A stretch of 64,000 nt of DNA from Neptunitalea lumnitzerae (lineage in GTDB: Bacteria; Bacteroidota; Bacteroidia; Flavobacteriales; Flavobacteriaceae): NCBI RefSeq assembly GCF_027924185.1, contig NZ_BRVO01000001.1:496001-560000 (forward strand), given 5' to 3'. Shown here in pieces: positions 8,058 to 17,290 of the stretch. The first letter of the stretch is position 1, and every line of letters starts with the position of its first letter. The notes beneath the pieces are model-generated. The model was given only the letters and a program-made list of their open reading frames with translations, was not told the DNA's origin and made no database searches. The position numbers were made by a program, and so were the translations under genes.

Positions 8058-8708
8058 TTATTTCTCATAAAATTTAAGTAACCCAAAATCAAAAGGTGTC
8101 CACAAACAAGCTTCTAGTTCAGCCTGTTTCAATGCTTCATTTGCCCATGTATTACAGGTATAGAATAAACTATAAGAACCATGGGCTTTATAAAAAGCAT
8201 CATTGCTACCATAGCTTGCACCTGGTATTAATACTTTTAAGTTTTTGCCTGTAGTTACAAAACTACCTGCTATAAAGGTGTTCAATTGTTGTAATTGTTG
8301 TTCAGAAACTGGTACCTTACTCCAATGGGTGCGTTTATTTGCATAGGTAGTTACATGCATTAGGCTTTCACTTTTTAAAAAAAGTGCTGTAAAGGCGGTA
8401 CTAAAAGTAAGATCACTCCATTGTGGCGTATGCAAATAAAAATTGGCATCGCCCCACCCAAAAGAAACATACTTGGCTTGTGTAACTCCTTTCAAATCTT
8501 TTAAAACATCTTCAGCTAAAAGTTCCTTCGGAATAATTACATCTAGATGCACCCCGTTACTGTGTATATAAACTTCAGTTACTTTATTACTCTCTAACTG
8601 ATTAGAATGAACAGGAATATAGGTAGCACATAAAGCCACCACCATATAACCCACCGTAATGGATAAAAATACCGCTATAACTTTTAGTAATCTTTTTATA
8701 TACTTCAT
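8058..8708 (-). CDS. TIGR02117/DUF2459 family protein
   Basis: An inner Met at 8708 (MKYIKRLLKVIAVFLS) gives a clean membrane anchor at about residues 8-30, so I prefer it to the longer frame from 8738. The body has EVYIHSNGVHLDVIIP, YVSFGWGDANFYLHTPQW and YTCNTWANEALKQA. These are the hallmarks of the TIGR02117/DUF2459 family, a predicted periplasmic enzyme with conserved His, Asp and Cys residues. The reaction is unknown. It is likely a single transcription unit. Confidence 0.78.
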   Translation of the reverse strand: MKYIKRLLKVIAVFLSITVGYMVVALCATYIPVHSNQLESNKVTEVYIHSNGVHLDVIIPKELLAEDVLKDLKGVTQAKYVSFGWGDANFYLHTPQWSDLTFSTAFTALFLKSESLMHVTTYANKRTHWSKVPVSEQQLQQLNTFIAGSFVTTGKNLKVLIPGASYGSNDAFYKAHGSYSLFYTCNTWANEALKQAELEACLWTPFDFGLLKFYEK

Positions 8709-8772
8709 CAAACTTTTTATAAAAACTAGCAAATTCAATAGCTAATACATTAGGAAGTTAGCTTTTTTTAAA

Positions 8773-8854
8773 TATATTTGAACATAAGGATTATAGATTT
8801 AATTAAAAAGTACAAGCGTATTTTTGTAAAAGCCACACTTTGTGGCTTTTATCA
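8773..8854 (+). ncRNA. candidate short RNA with promoter and terminator
   Basis: An exact -7 element, TATATTTG (8773-8780), is followed about 50 bases later by a strong hairpin, AAAAGCCACA-CTT-TGTGGCTTTT (8828-8850). The hairpin lies between two divergent genes, where no protein gene ends on either strand. A transcript from about 8787 to 8854 would be roughly 65 bases with a 3' intrinsic terminator. No -33 box is clear. Apart from this and the promoter at 8983, the stretch 8709-9033 shows nothing. Confidence 0.3.
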
Positions 8855-8982
8855 TTTCTCAACACTACGCCTATAAAACTAAACTTCTCTCAATTATATC
8901 CTGAAATTTTCAGCAAATTCAAAACATTTTAGAATAAAACACTTAAAAGGTTTCATTTCATTAACATTTATTTATAATTTTT

Positions 8983-8990
8983 TACTTTTG
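8983..8990 (+). promoter_or_regulatory. promoter -7 element TACTTTTG
   Basis: This is an exact TAnnTTTG match 43 bases upstream of the ATG at 9034, followed by CA. The -33 box is not clear. Confidence 0.6.
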
Positions 8991-9033
8991 CAGCTATTAT
9001 CATCCATAACTAATTATCCAACAATTAAATTAC

Positions 9034-11556
9034 ATGAAAAAAAAGTACTTTAACTTTCAACTTTTGGTAGTACTGCTTTTCACTGGTTTGTTTGCCAGTG
9101 CACAAAGTAATCAGTACCTACATTTTGACGGGTCCGATGACTATATTGCATTTGACGACGCTTCTTCGTACATCTACAACTCTAACACTATTACCATGGC
9201 AGGTTGGTTTTACACCGATGCATTGGTATACGGGCAAGGTATGATGAGTCTTAGAGGTGGTGGTACCGGAGACGGACAAATGTATGTGATACAATTAAAC
9301 AATGGTTCTTTAGAATGCCGTGTTATTACGCAAACAGGCTTACACCAAGTTCAAGCACCAGATGGTACTATCGTAGCTGGGCAATGGCAGCATATTGCTT
9401 GGGTGTTTGATATGTTTACCGTAAAACTTTATGTAGACGGTAACCTTGTGGGTACTGGTTCTGCTTCTGGTACATACCAATCTAACGACAGACCTTTCTC
9501 GGTTGGTAAGTGTATCTTAAATGGTTATAACTTTATTTACGGTGGGCGTGCAGACGAGGTTTCTTTATGGAACAAAGCACTTACTCAAACCGAAATTCAG
9601 AACATGATGACTAATGAACTTACAGGATCTGAATCTGATTTAGTAGTTTATTATAAATTTGACCAAGGTACCCCAGGTGGAGACAACACCTCTATTAGCC
9701 AAGTAAATGCTTATGGTAGCGATACTAGTAAAAATGCCGATTTATACAATTTTGCATTAACTGGTACTACCTCTAATTTTAACGGTACGTTAGATGCAAG
9801 TTTCCAAACTATTGCTTTTAGTACTATCCCAAACAAAACAATTTACGATGCCCCTTTTGATATTACTGCTACAGCAAGCTCTGGTTTGCCTGTAACGTAT
9901 ACTATTGAAAGCGGACCTGCTACTATTAGTGGTAATACTATTACATTAACTGGTACTGCCGGAGATGTAGTTGTAAAAGCTAGCCAAGCAGGTGATGCTA
10001 CTTACAACGCCGCAGAAGATGTATACACCACTTTTAGCGTTTTAGACCCTGCTGCAGTATTAGTTACTTCAGATATTTTACACCCATTAGCAGGTGATGT
10101 ATATGCACCTAGTTTAATGCCTATAAAAGTGGCTGTGAAAAGTGAAATTCAGTATACTGACTTGTTTTCAGTAAGTACATTAAATGCTACTATAGATGGT
10201 AACGACGTTACTTTAACAGATCACGGAAACGGATTTTTTACGGGTTGGTGGACACCAACTTCTTACGGATCTCATACTTTAGAAGTTCAAGGAACTAATA
10301 ACTTCGGAAACTCTTCTCAAGAAAGTATAACCTTTAACCTTACTTCTTCAGTTTCTGACCAAAATGTATACGGAACCAATAGTCTTTGGTTAAGCTCTGA
10401 TGAACCATCTTTAACCGAAACTTCTGATTTACCTAGCCATATTGGAGCGTTTACTCAAATTACAGGTACGCTACATATTGATTGTCCAACAGGAGGATGC
10501 GACCCATGGGATAGAGTTTCTACTATTGAAGTACAAGGAAAAGATGGTGAATGGTACGAAATTATTCGTTATTTAACACCTTACGGTATTAGTTGCCAAA
10601 GTACTATTGATTTAACAGATTTTAAATCGTTACTAAGCGGTAGAACTACCTTTAGAGTTAACCTTACTACTTATGACAACGGATTTGAATACTCATTAGA
10701 ATTAGATTATACTGCAGGTACAGACCCTGAACCTTACGGAAATGTTCAGAAATTATGGTACCAAACCTATCAGTTTGGTGACCCAGCTGATTTACAACCT
10801 ACAGAAGACTTAACTATGGATTTTCCTACTAACAGTTCTTCTGCTAAAATTAAATTAGTTTCTACAGGTCACGGATGGAGCAGTAACGCCCCATACTACG
10901 ATGCCAACACAAATAACGCTGCTGAGTTTTCAAATAACACACACCATATTTGGGTAAATGGATCGCAAACTTTTACACAAAACAACTGGGTAACTTGTTT
11001 ACCAAACCCAGACGGATGTAATTTCCAAGCAGGTACTTACCAATACAACCGTGCAGGTTGGTGTCCTGGTAGTATTGCACAATTCTTTGATTATGACATG
11101 ACTCCTTTTGTGGGTAACTCATCTGTAGCATTAGATTACGTTTTTGATGAAAGTTACATGGATTACTGCCACCCAAACAATCCTGATTGTATTTCGGGTG
11201 TTACTTGTAATGATTGTAACGATAGTTTTAACCCGCATTTAATTGTTTCTTCTTACTTGATTTCTTTTGGTGCTTCACCACTAGTTTCACTAGCTACAGA
11301 AGATGTATTGAATGTTAATAATGTAAGTATTTATCCTAACCCATCTGCTGGATTGTTTTATGTACAATCTTCTAAAACAGCGTTGAAGGAAATTACTATT
11401 CACGATATTCAAGGTAGAGTTATTAAAACGGTTGCAGCTGCAAACGGATTACAACCAACTACTATTAATATTAGAAACCAAGCTACTGGTATCTATTTAG
11501 CTACTATTACAGATGTAAATGGTACTTCTATTACAAAACGTATTGTTGTAGAATAA
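9034..11556 (+). CDS. secreted PNGase F-like N-glycanase with LamG and T9SS domains
   Basis: After a signal peptide (about 1-24), residues 25-215 form a LamG/concanavalin-like domain and about 263-345 a bacterial Ig-like domain. The segment from about 440 to 755 resembles peptide-N-glycosidase F, which removes N-glycans from glycoproteins. It has CPTGGCDPWDR with D493 (matching D60 of PNGase F), GFEYSLELD with E552 (E118), NAAEFSNNTH with E631 (E206), and NRAGWCPG. All three catalytic acids appear kept, although the Cys pair around E206 is missing. Extra cysteines occur near 710-735 (DYCHPNNPDC, CNDCND). The last 75 residues (SIYPNPSAGLFYV... IYLATITDVNG) are a type A T9SS sorting domain. At 840 aa it is far larger than classical PNGase F. 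Confidence 0.85.
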   Translation: MKKKYFNFQLLVVLLFTGLFASAQSNQYLHFDGSDDYIAFDDASSYIYNSNTITMAGWFYTDALVYGQGMMSLRGGGTGDGQMYVIQLNNGSLECRVITQTGLHQVQAPDGTIVAGQWQHIAWVFDMFTVKLYVDGNLVGTGSASGTYQSNDRPFSVGKCILNGYNFIYGGRADEVSLWNKALTQTEIQNMMTNELTGSESDLVVYYKFDQGTPGGDNTSISQVNAYGSDTSKNADLYNFALTGTTSNFNGTLDASFQTIAFSTIPNKTIYDAPFDITATASSGLPVTYTIESGPATISGNTITLTGTAGDVVVKASQAGDATYNAAEDVYTTFSVLDPAAVLVTSDILHPLAGDVYAPSLMPIKVAVKSEIQYTDLFSVSTLNATIDGNDVTLTDHGNGFFTGWWTPTSYGSHTLEVQGTNNFGNSSQESITFNLTSSVSDQNVYGTNSLWLSSDEPSLTETSDLPSHIGAFTQITGTLHIDCPTGGCDPWDRVSTIEVQGKDGEWYEIIRYLTPYGISCQSTIDLTDFKSLLSGRTTFRVNLTTYDNGFEYSLELDYTAGTDPEPYGNVQKLWYQTYQFGDPADLQPTEDLTMDFPTNSSSAKIKLVSTGHGWSSNAPYYDANTNNAAEFSNNTHHIWVNGSQTFTQNNWVTCLPNPDGCNFQAGTYQYNRAGWCPGSIAQFFDYDMTPFVGNSSVALDYVFDESYMDYCHPNNPDCISGVTCNDCNDSFNPHLIVSSYLISFGASPLVSLATEDVLNVNNVSIYPNPSAGLFYVQSSKTALKEITIHDIQGRVIKTVAAANGLQPTTINIRNQATGIYLATITDVNGTSITKRIVVE

Positions 11557-11580
11557 ACTTTTATAAACATATAGTAAGTA

Positions 11581-11618
11581 ACCCCCATGTGAATTAGTTT
11601 ACATGGGGGTTTTCTTTT
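11581..11618 (+). terminator. intrinsic terminator of the PNGase F-like gene
   Basis: Stem ACCCCCATGT / ACATGGGGGT with a 10-base loop, followed by TTTCTTTT, 25 bases after the stop. Between here and 11826 I see nothing else. Confidence 0.85.
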
Positions 11619-11825
11619 CCATTATTTAAAAACTCCCTCTGAGCATATCTGCTACCTAGCCACACTAGGCAACATTAACCACTCAACAGCTCTTAAAACG
11701 TATTAAAATTAGCTTTCACACAACCTAATGCATCCCTTAACAAAGAGTATTTAAGAAATTAGTTTGCTGGATAGGTATCAAAGTGATTTTCTTTTTGGTA
11801 AGCCTTCACCATGTTCCTGTAAAAC

Positions 11826-11859
11826 AAAAAGTCCGATTCTAAATTAGAATCGGACTTTT
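11826..11859 (-). terminator. intrinsic terminator of the ricT-gldH-pbp operon
   Basis: Arms AAAAGTCCGATTCTA and TAGAATCGGACTTTT form a long, nearly loopless hairpin just after the stop of the penicillin-binding protein gene (11877). Confidence 0.85.
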
Positions 11860-11876
11860 AAAAAAAATATCTTATA

Positions 11877-14228
11877 CTAGAAATCGGTATCAAAACCATC
11901 ATCCTTAGGCATTTCTTCCGGAGGAGTATCTCCTTCTGGTACCGTTTCATCCGGTACACGCCCACCGCAGGTAAGGTCAATATTCATTTCTTCAGGCTTT
12001 TCAAAATCTTCTTTAGAAACTCCCAATTCTTCATTAGCATAACACTTTTTCATGTAAAGCCCCCAAATAGGTAGTGCCATTGCAGCACCTTGCCCATAGG
12101 TAATACTTCTAAAGTGAATCGAACGGTTTTCTCCTCCAACCCATACTCCGGTTACTAAGTTAGGCACAATACCCATAAACCATCCATCACTTTGATTTTG
12201 TGTAGTTCCTGTTTTACCGGCTATTGGGTTAGTAAATCCATAAGGATATCCCGTCATTACTTCTTTATAATCTTGACGATATCCCATAGTTGTATGGCGT
12301 AAACGACCACCAGAACCGTGTTTTACTACACCTTTCATCATCTCTAACATCGTATAAGCCACATCCGGACTCAATACATCTCTGGTGTTAGGCTTATATT
12401 CATATAAAACGGCTCCGTTTTTATCTTCTATACGGGTTACTACTACAGGCTCTACATACACACCTTTATTTGCAAAAGTACCATATGCACCCACCATTTC
12501 ATAAACCGTAACATCGGGTGTACCTAACGCAATAGAAGGATATTCTGGTATTTCAGATGTAATACCCATTCGGTGCGCCAAATCTACTACAGGTCCTGGT
12601 CCAATTTGATCCATAAGTGTTGCCGTTACCGAGTTTACAGAATTTGCAAGCGCTGCACTCAAACTCATCATCTCTCCGCTAAATTCATTATTTGAGTTAT
12701 CTGGGCACCATGCTTTTAAATTACCATATTTATTAGCAGGTATACAGTGTTGTACATCTGGCACCTCATAACATGGAGCATAATGCAACTGGTCAACCGC
12801 AGAGGCGTATACAAAAGGTTTAAATGTAGAACCTACTTGACGTGTACCTTGCTTTACCATGTCAAACTTAAAGTGCTTGTAGTTAATACCACCAACCCAC
12901 GCTTTAACATGTCCGGTTTGTGGCTCCATAGACATCATACCGGTACGTAAAAACTTTTTATAGTAGCGTATGCTATCATATGGTGTCATAATGGTATCTA
13001 TCTCACCATCCCAAGAGAACACAGTCATTTCCTTTTCTTTATGAAAAGATGCTTTAATCTCCTCCTTAGACTTCCCTAAATCATACATCATGTGGCGCCA
13101 TCTTTCAGACCGTACCATAGCAACATTTAACGTATGAGTTACCTCATCTTTAGTTAATTTAAGAAAAGGTGTTGTTTTGTTTCTCTCAGGTGTATTTTGT
13201 ACGTCAAACTCATTTTGTAAATCAATCATGTGATCCCTAACCGCTTCCTCGGCATAAGTTTGCATACGAGAATCAATAGTAGTATAAATTTTTAACCCAT
13301 CAAGGTATAAGTCATACTTCTCTCCATCTTCCTTTGGATTATTTTTAATCCAATCTTTCATATACTGTTGTAAGTAACCTCTAAAATAGGTAGCTATACC
13401 ATAATTATGAGATTCAGGGTTGTAGTTTAGTGTTACAGGTATGGCCTGTAATGAGTCTTTAACTTCTTTTGTTATAAACTCATTTTTGTACATCTGAAAC
13501 AGTACAATATTTCTTCTGTTAGTAACTCCTTCTACATTTCTTCTAGGATTATACAATGAAGAGTTTTGAAACATACCTACCAACATGGCAGACTCTTCCA
13601 TAGTTAAATCCTTCGGCTCTTTACCAAAATAAATTCTAGACGCCGATCTAATACCTACTGCTAAGTTTCCAAAGTCATAGGTATTAAAATACATGGTTAC
13701 TATTTCTTCTTTGGTATAATTGCGCTCTAACCTAACGGCAATAACCCATTCTTTTATTTTTTGAGTAATGGCATCAAACTTATTGTTAGATCTTACCCCA
13801 ACAAACAACTGTCTTGCCAACTGTTGTGTTATAGTAGAAGCCCCACCTTTACTACCCAAAAAGGCAAACGCACGTAAGGTTCCTCTACCATCTATACCTG
13901 AATGCTCATAAAAACGTTCATCCTCAGTAGCAATTAATGCATTTACCAGATTAGCAGGTAAATCTTCAAATTTAATAGGGGTACGGTTTTCTCTTAAATA
14001 AAACTTTCCAAGTGTTTTACCATCCGATGAAACAATTTCAGAAGCCTGATTGGTATCAGGGTCTTCTAACTGTCTTAAATCGGGCATTTTCCCAAAAGCT
14101 CCCCATGAAGCTAATAGAAAAACAAGCACAACACCTAAAACACCGGTTAAAAATAAGCCCCAAAACCAAAAAATATACTTCCTGAAGCCTTTAGATTGTT
14201 TTTTAGAGGTTTTCTTTTTAATAGCCAT
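11877..14228 (-). CDS. class A penicillin-binding protein 1A
   Basis: This bifunctional enzyme polymerises and cross-links peptidoglycan. A cytoplasmic basic N-terminus and one membrane helix (about 18-42) are followed by a GT51 glycosyltransferase domain with E102 in ATEDERFYEHSG and the STITQQLARQLF block. The transpeptidase domain (about 430-700) has the three active-site motifs: STFK (S467), SVN (530-532) and KTGT (672-675). The C-terminal tail is acidic (TPPEEMPKDDGFDTDF). Its 783 residues are normal for the family. It starts six bases after the gldH stop, forming the ricT-gldH-pbp1A operon usual in flavobacteria. Confidence 0.95.
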   Translation of the reverse strand: MAIKKKTSKKQSKGFRKYIFWFWGLFLTGVLGVVLVFLLASWGAFGKMPDLRQLEDPDTNQASEIVSSDGKTLGKFYLRENRTPIKFEDLPANLVNALIATEDERFYEHSGIDGRGTLRAFAFLGSKGGASTITQQLARQLFVGVRSNNKFDAITQKIKEWVIAVRLERNYTKEEIVTMYFNTYDFGNLAVGIRSASRIYFGKEPKDLTMEESAMLVGMFQNSSLYNPRRNVEGVTNRRNIVLFQMYKNEFITKEVKDSLQAIPVTLNYNPESHNYGIATYFRGYLQQYMKDWIKNNPKEDGEKYDLYLDGLKIYTTIDSRMQTYAEEAVRDHMIDLQNEFDVQNTPERNKTTPFLKLTKDEVTHTLNVAMVRSERWRHMMYDLGKSKEEIKASFHKEKEMTVFSWDGEIDTIMTPYDSIRYYKKFLRTGMMSMEPQTGHVKAWVGGINYKHFKFDMVKQGTRQVGSTFKPFVYASAVDQLHYAPCYEVPDVQHCIPANKYGNLKAWCPDNSNNEFSGEMMSLSAALANSVNSVTATLMDQIGPGPVVDLAHRMGITSEIPEYPSIALGTPDVTVYEMVGAYGTFANKGVYVEPVVVTRIEDKNGAVLYEYKPNTRDVLSPDVAYTMLEMMKGVVKHGSGGRLRHTTMGYRQDYKEVMTGYPYGFTNPIAGKTGTTQNQSDGWFMGIVPNLVTGVWVGGENRSIHFRSITYGQGAAMALPIWGLYMKKCYANEELGVSKEDFEKPEEMNIDLTCGGRVPDETVPEGDTPPEEMPKDDGFDTDF

Positions 14229-14234
14229 TATTTT

Positions 14235-14744
14235 TTAATTCGTTTGATTCGCTTTTTCAACTGAAACTCCTACGTCTGTAATTCCTTTTAAGTCTATAAC
14301 GCCATTAATGCTACCATTATTTCTCATAGCATGTGTTACTTCTACTGTATAATCTCCTGATTGAGAAAAAGTAAAAGGTTCATCATATCCTTTATACCAA
14401 AGTTTACTTTCTTTAATAGAAGAAAAACCTTTTCCTAACCACTCTCCATTTGGCTTTGCCATCTCATACAACAACGTATCAGAGTCTACTTTACCATCAG
14501 GATAATTAAGCGCTACAATTAAATACAAATTACTATAGGCATACTCCTCATTATTTCTAAGGTTTACATACATATTGTATACCTCAGTAGTATCTGGAGC
14601 AGCAAAGTCAAAGGCCAAGGTATCTTGCTTATTCCAACTACCATCTACCGATGCAAACTCGGTGTAAATAGTGTTGCTATCGCAAGACATAAATAGTGCC
14701 AAACTACTAAAAGCAATAAGTAACCTACTAGTTATCTTTAGCAT
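14235..14744 (-). CDS. gldH: gliding motility lipoprotein GldH
   Basis: The start is set at 14744 (MLKITSRLLIAFSSLALFMSC, lipidation at Cys21). A longer open frame upstream is a shadow of the Asn-rich end of ricT. The 169-aa length and the features VDGSWNKQDTLAF, YNMYVNLRNNEEY and FSQSGDYTVEVTHAMRNN fit GldH, one of the lipoproteins required for gliding and for type IX secretion in Flavobacterium johnsoniae. The start overlaps the end of ricT by 17 bases, suggesting translational coupling, and the pbp1A gene follows after six bases. Confidence 0.92.
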   Translation of the reverse strand: MLKITSRLLIAFSSLALFMSCDSNTIYTEFASVDGSWNKQDTLAFDFAAPDTTEVYNMYVNLRNNEEYAYSNLYLIVALNYPDGKVDSDTLLYEMAKPNGEWLGKGFSSIKESKLWYKGYDEPFTFSQSGDYTVEVTHAMRNNGSINGVIDLKGITDVGVSVEKANQTN

Positions 14745-16179
14745 TATTGTTATTGTTGTTGCTGTTTTTATTATTACCAGGTTTTCTAGAACGTTTGTTT
14801 CTGTTATTAGGTTTTCTAGAAGCTCCCTGTGTATTATTGTTAGTATTCGGTTTATTCTCAGAAGCCGGACGATTCTTTTTCTGGTTGTTATTAGAACCTC
14901 CTTTATTACCTGAGTTACCTGTGTTATTATTATTGTTATTAGACTTTCTAGGTCTATTTTTATTAGAACGTGGCTTACCATCCTTAGCTGCCAGTTTAGC
15001 CTCTGCTGATCCAGCTGCCTTGCTATTACTATTAGCACCTCTAGGGGTTTTAGCCTTGGTTTTCTTTCTTCTACGTTTCTTAGGCTGGTCGAATCTGGTT
15101 AAACTATCTTGACCAACAACGTTCTCAAAGCTTGTTTTAGTATCCTCCTCTATCATTAATTCAGACTCAAACTCCTCTAAGCTAGATACTTTTTCACGTT
15201 GCTGATTGGCCGCAATAATTTCATTTACATGATCTAATGTAAGTTTATGCCAATTCATCGGATGATCTTCATAAGCATACCACATCAAGCCTTTAAAAAT
15301 ATCTATTTTTTGGCAAGCAGCTCTCCCCTTTTCAGTTTCAAGTTTCACCTCTGTTTTAGGGAAATTGTTTAACGCATCTAAATAGGTATCTAACTCATAA
15401 TTTAAGCAACATTTTAACTTACCACATTGTCCCGCCAATTTTTGCGGGTTTAAAGACAACTGTTGAAAACGTGCTGCTGAAGTATTTACCGATCTGAAAT
15501 CTGTTAACCAAGTAGAACAACAAAGCTCTCTACCGCATGACCCAATACCACCCAATCTAGAAGCTTCTTGACGGAAACCTATCTGGCGCATTTCAATACG
15601 AATGCTAAAGGCACGTGCCATGTCTTTAATTAACTGTCTAAAATCTACTCTATCTTCTGCAGTATAGAAGAAGGTAGCCTTAGACCCATCACCTTGAAAT
15701 TCTACATCTGATATTTTCATTTGTAAATTCAAAGCAATAGCCAACTCTCTCGATTTTTTTTGAACATCGGCCTCTCTATCACGAGCTGTTAGCCAAATAT
15801 CAATGTCTTTCTGAGAAGCTTTTCGATAAATTTTAGGTAATGTTTCATCATCCCAAGAAACTTTTTTCCTTTTCATTTGCACCTTTACCAGCTCTCCGGT
15901 AAGGGTTACAATACCCACATCGTGCCCTGGTGATGCCTCTGTAGCCACCACATCGCCAATGCTTAAAGTTAAATTTCCTGTATTTCTAAAAAACTCTTTT
16001 CTACTATTTTTAAAACGAACCTCAACACAATCAAAGGTGCTTTGTCCGTTAGGAAGCGACATATTTGAAAGCCAGTCAAAAACTGTTAATTTATTACAAC
16101 CGTCAGTTCCGCATGTCCCATTATTTTTACAACCTCTCGGTTGTCCGTCCTTTCCACTTGAACAACTGGTACAACCCAT
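14728..16179 (-). CDS. ricT: RicT/PSP1-family regulatory protein
   Basis: The 483-aa protein opens with a cluster of seven cysteines (MGCTSCSSGKDGQPRGC, then CGTDGC), a form seen in Bacteroidota members. The PSP1/RicT core (about 50-290) contains CGRELCCSTW and CGKLKCCLNYE. In Bacillus, RicT (YaaT) belongs to an iron-sulfur complex that affects RNase Y and phosphorelay function; its role here is unknown. The C-terminal 110 residues are low-complexity, rich in Asn, Lys, Arg and Pro, and look disordered or RNA-binding. It is the first gene of the operon with gldH and pbp1A. Confidence 0.85.
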   Translation of the reverse strand: MGCTSCSSGKDGQPRGCKNNGTCGTDGCNKLTVFDWLSNMSLPNGQSTFDCVEVRFKNSRKEFFRNTGNLTLSIGDVVATEASPGHDVGIVTLTGELVKVQMKRKKVSWDDETLPKIYRKASQKDIDIWLTARDREADVQKKSRELAIALNLQMKISDVEFQGDGSKATFFYTAEDRVDFRQLIKDMARAFSIRIEMRQIGFRQEASRLGGIGSCGRELCCSTWLTDFRSVNTSAARFQQLSLNPQKLAGQCGKLKCCLNYELDTYLDALNNFPKTEVKLETEKGRAACQKIDIFKGLMWYAYEDHPMNWHKLTLDHVNEIIAANQQREKVSSLEEFESELMIEEDTKTSFENVVGQDSLTRFDQPKKRRRKKTKAKTPRGANSNSKAAGSAEAKLAAKDGKPRSNKNRPRKSNNNNNNTGNSGNKGGSNNNQKKNRPASENKPNTNNNTQGASRKPNNRNKRSRKPGNNKNSNNNNNNAKDN

Positions 16180-16270
16180 CTTTCAATTTCTATATTTATT
16201 CGGTAAGCACAAAAAAGTAACCTCCGATACCGTTCATAAATTTGTTTGCAATATGTAAAGATACTATTAT

Positions 16271-17284
16271 TTAATTGAATTCAATTTCATAATTCAATCT
16301 GTTCGCTAAAGACTTCAACCGATTCTTAGATCTAAAAACGTTGAAAAGCAAATCTTTACTCCAACCAATTCTTTTACAATAACTTTCAAAACTTTCTTCT
16401 TTCCAGTCAAAATCCTTCTTCCAGAAAAAGTTAGGAGAAATGTAACAAAACGTATAATCGTAAATAAAACTAGAGGTATTTATTTTATCCGATTTGTTGG
16501 CTTCTCCAATAGCGTCAGGGGCCAATAACAAAATGTTATGTTCAGTACATTTACTTTTAATAACACCAATAGTATCTTGATATGCTGTTTTTAACCCTGA
16601 AACATCAAAATTATTATATTCTGTATTCCCTATTTTTTGAATAGGTCTAATCTGTAAGATATCAAAACTGTTTCCATCAAAATGGTTAAAGATATCTTTT
16701 AGTTCTTCAAAGTTATCTTGGTTAAAGGTATAGTTTACCCTAACCTTAAAATTGTATTTACTTCTTAACGCGGCAAAAGCCTGCATAGCATTACAAAACT
16801 TCTCATAATCTCCACGCCCCATAAAATCTTCGTAAGTATGCTTGGTAACACCGTGTAACGATACCGTAAACTCGTCTAACCCCGCTTTTAAAAGTTCCTC
16901 TGCCTTTTCCAAAGTTAATAAATTGGCATTGGTAGTTATAGAAATATAAGGCACTTCATATTGTTTACCCAAGGCTACTAACTCTGGCAACTTTTTATAG
17001 AGTGTAGGCTCTGTACCGCACCCTATTTGCAATTTTAAAGCACGACCAAAAATTTGAGAGGCTATACGCTGCACCTCTTCATCTGTTAATTGGCCTTTCA
17101 GTTTCTTTACATAATCTTTATCTGTAAAATAGCACATCTTACAGCGTAGATTACAAGCCATTACCGGATCTAGATTTACAGCCACATATCGTTTTTTGAA
17201 TATATGAAACACATACAAACCCAAAAACTTAACTCTATGACTTTTAATCTTCTTGTTTAACTGTAATAGCTTATAAATATTCAT
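16271..17284 (-). CDS. uncharacterised radical SAM protein
   Basis: ACNLRCKMC supplies the [4Fe-4S]-binding CxxxCxxC (C44, C48, C51). Further on, QIGCGTEPTLY replaces the usual GGEP motif, and SITTNANLL and DEFTVSLHG follow the MoaA/SPASM-like barrel. The C-terminal part has only two further cysteines, too few for a SPASM domain. The substrate is unknown. It begins six bases after trhO, so it is the last gene of the trhP-ferredoxin-trhO unit. That suggests a link to tRNA modification, but this is inference from position. Confidence 0.8.
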   Translation of the reverse strand: MNIYKLLQLNKKIKSHRVKFLGLYVFHIFKKRYVAVNLDPVMACNLRCKMCYFTDKDYVKKLKGQLTDEEVQRIASQIFGRALKLQIGCGTEPTLYKKLPELVALGKQYEVPYISITTNANLLTLEKAEELLKAGLDEFTVSLHGVTKHTYEDFMGRGDYEKFCNAMQAFAALRSKYNFKVRVNYTFNQDNFEELKDIFNHFDGNSFDILQIRPIQKIGNTEYNNFDVSGLKTAYQDTIGVIKSKCTEHNILLLAPDAIGEANKSDKINTSSFIYDYTFCYISPNFFWKKDFDWKEESFESYCKRIGWSKDLLFNVFRSKNRLKSLANRLNYEIEFN

Positions 17285-17290
17285 AAAAAC

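Noticed and set aside
14745-15038. Longer open frame giving GldH a 98-residue N-terminal extension
   Set aside because: The extension lies wholly within the Asn-rich codons of ricT and has Ile/Thr-rich shadow composition; the lipoprotein signal begins at 14744.
14747-15112. Leu-rich plus-strand open frame of 121 aa
   Set aside because: It is the reverse complement of the low-complexity Asn/Lys region of ricT; the leucine runs are an artefact.
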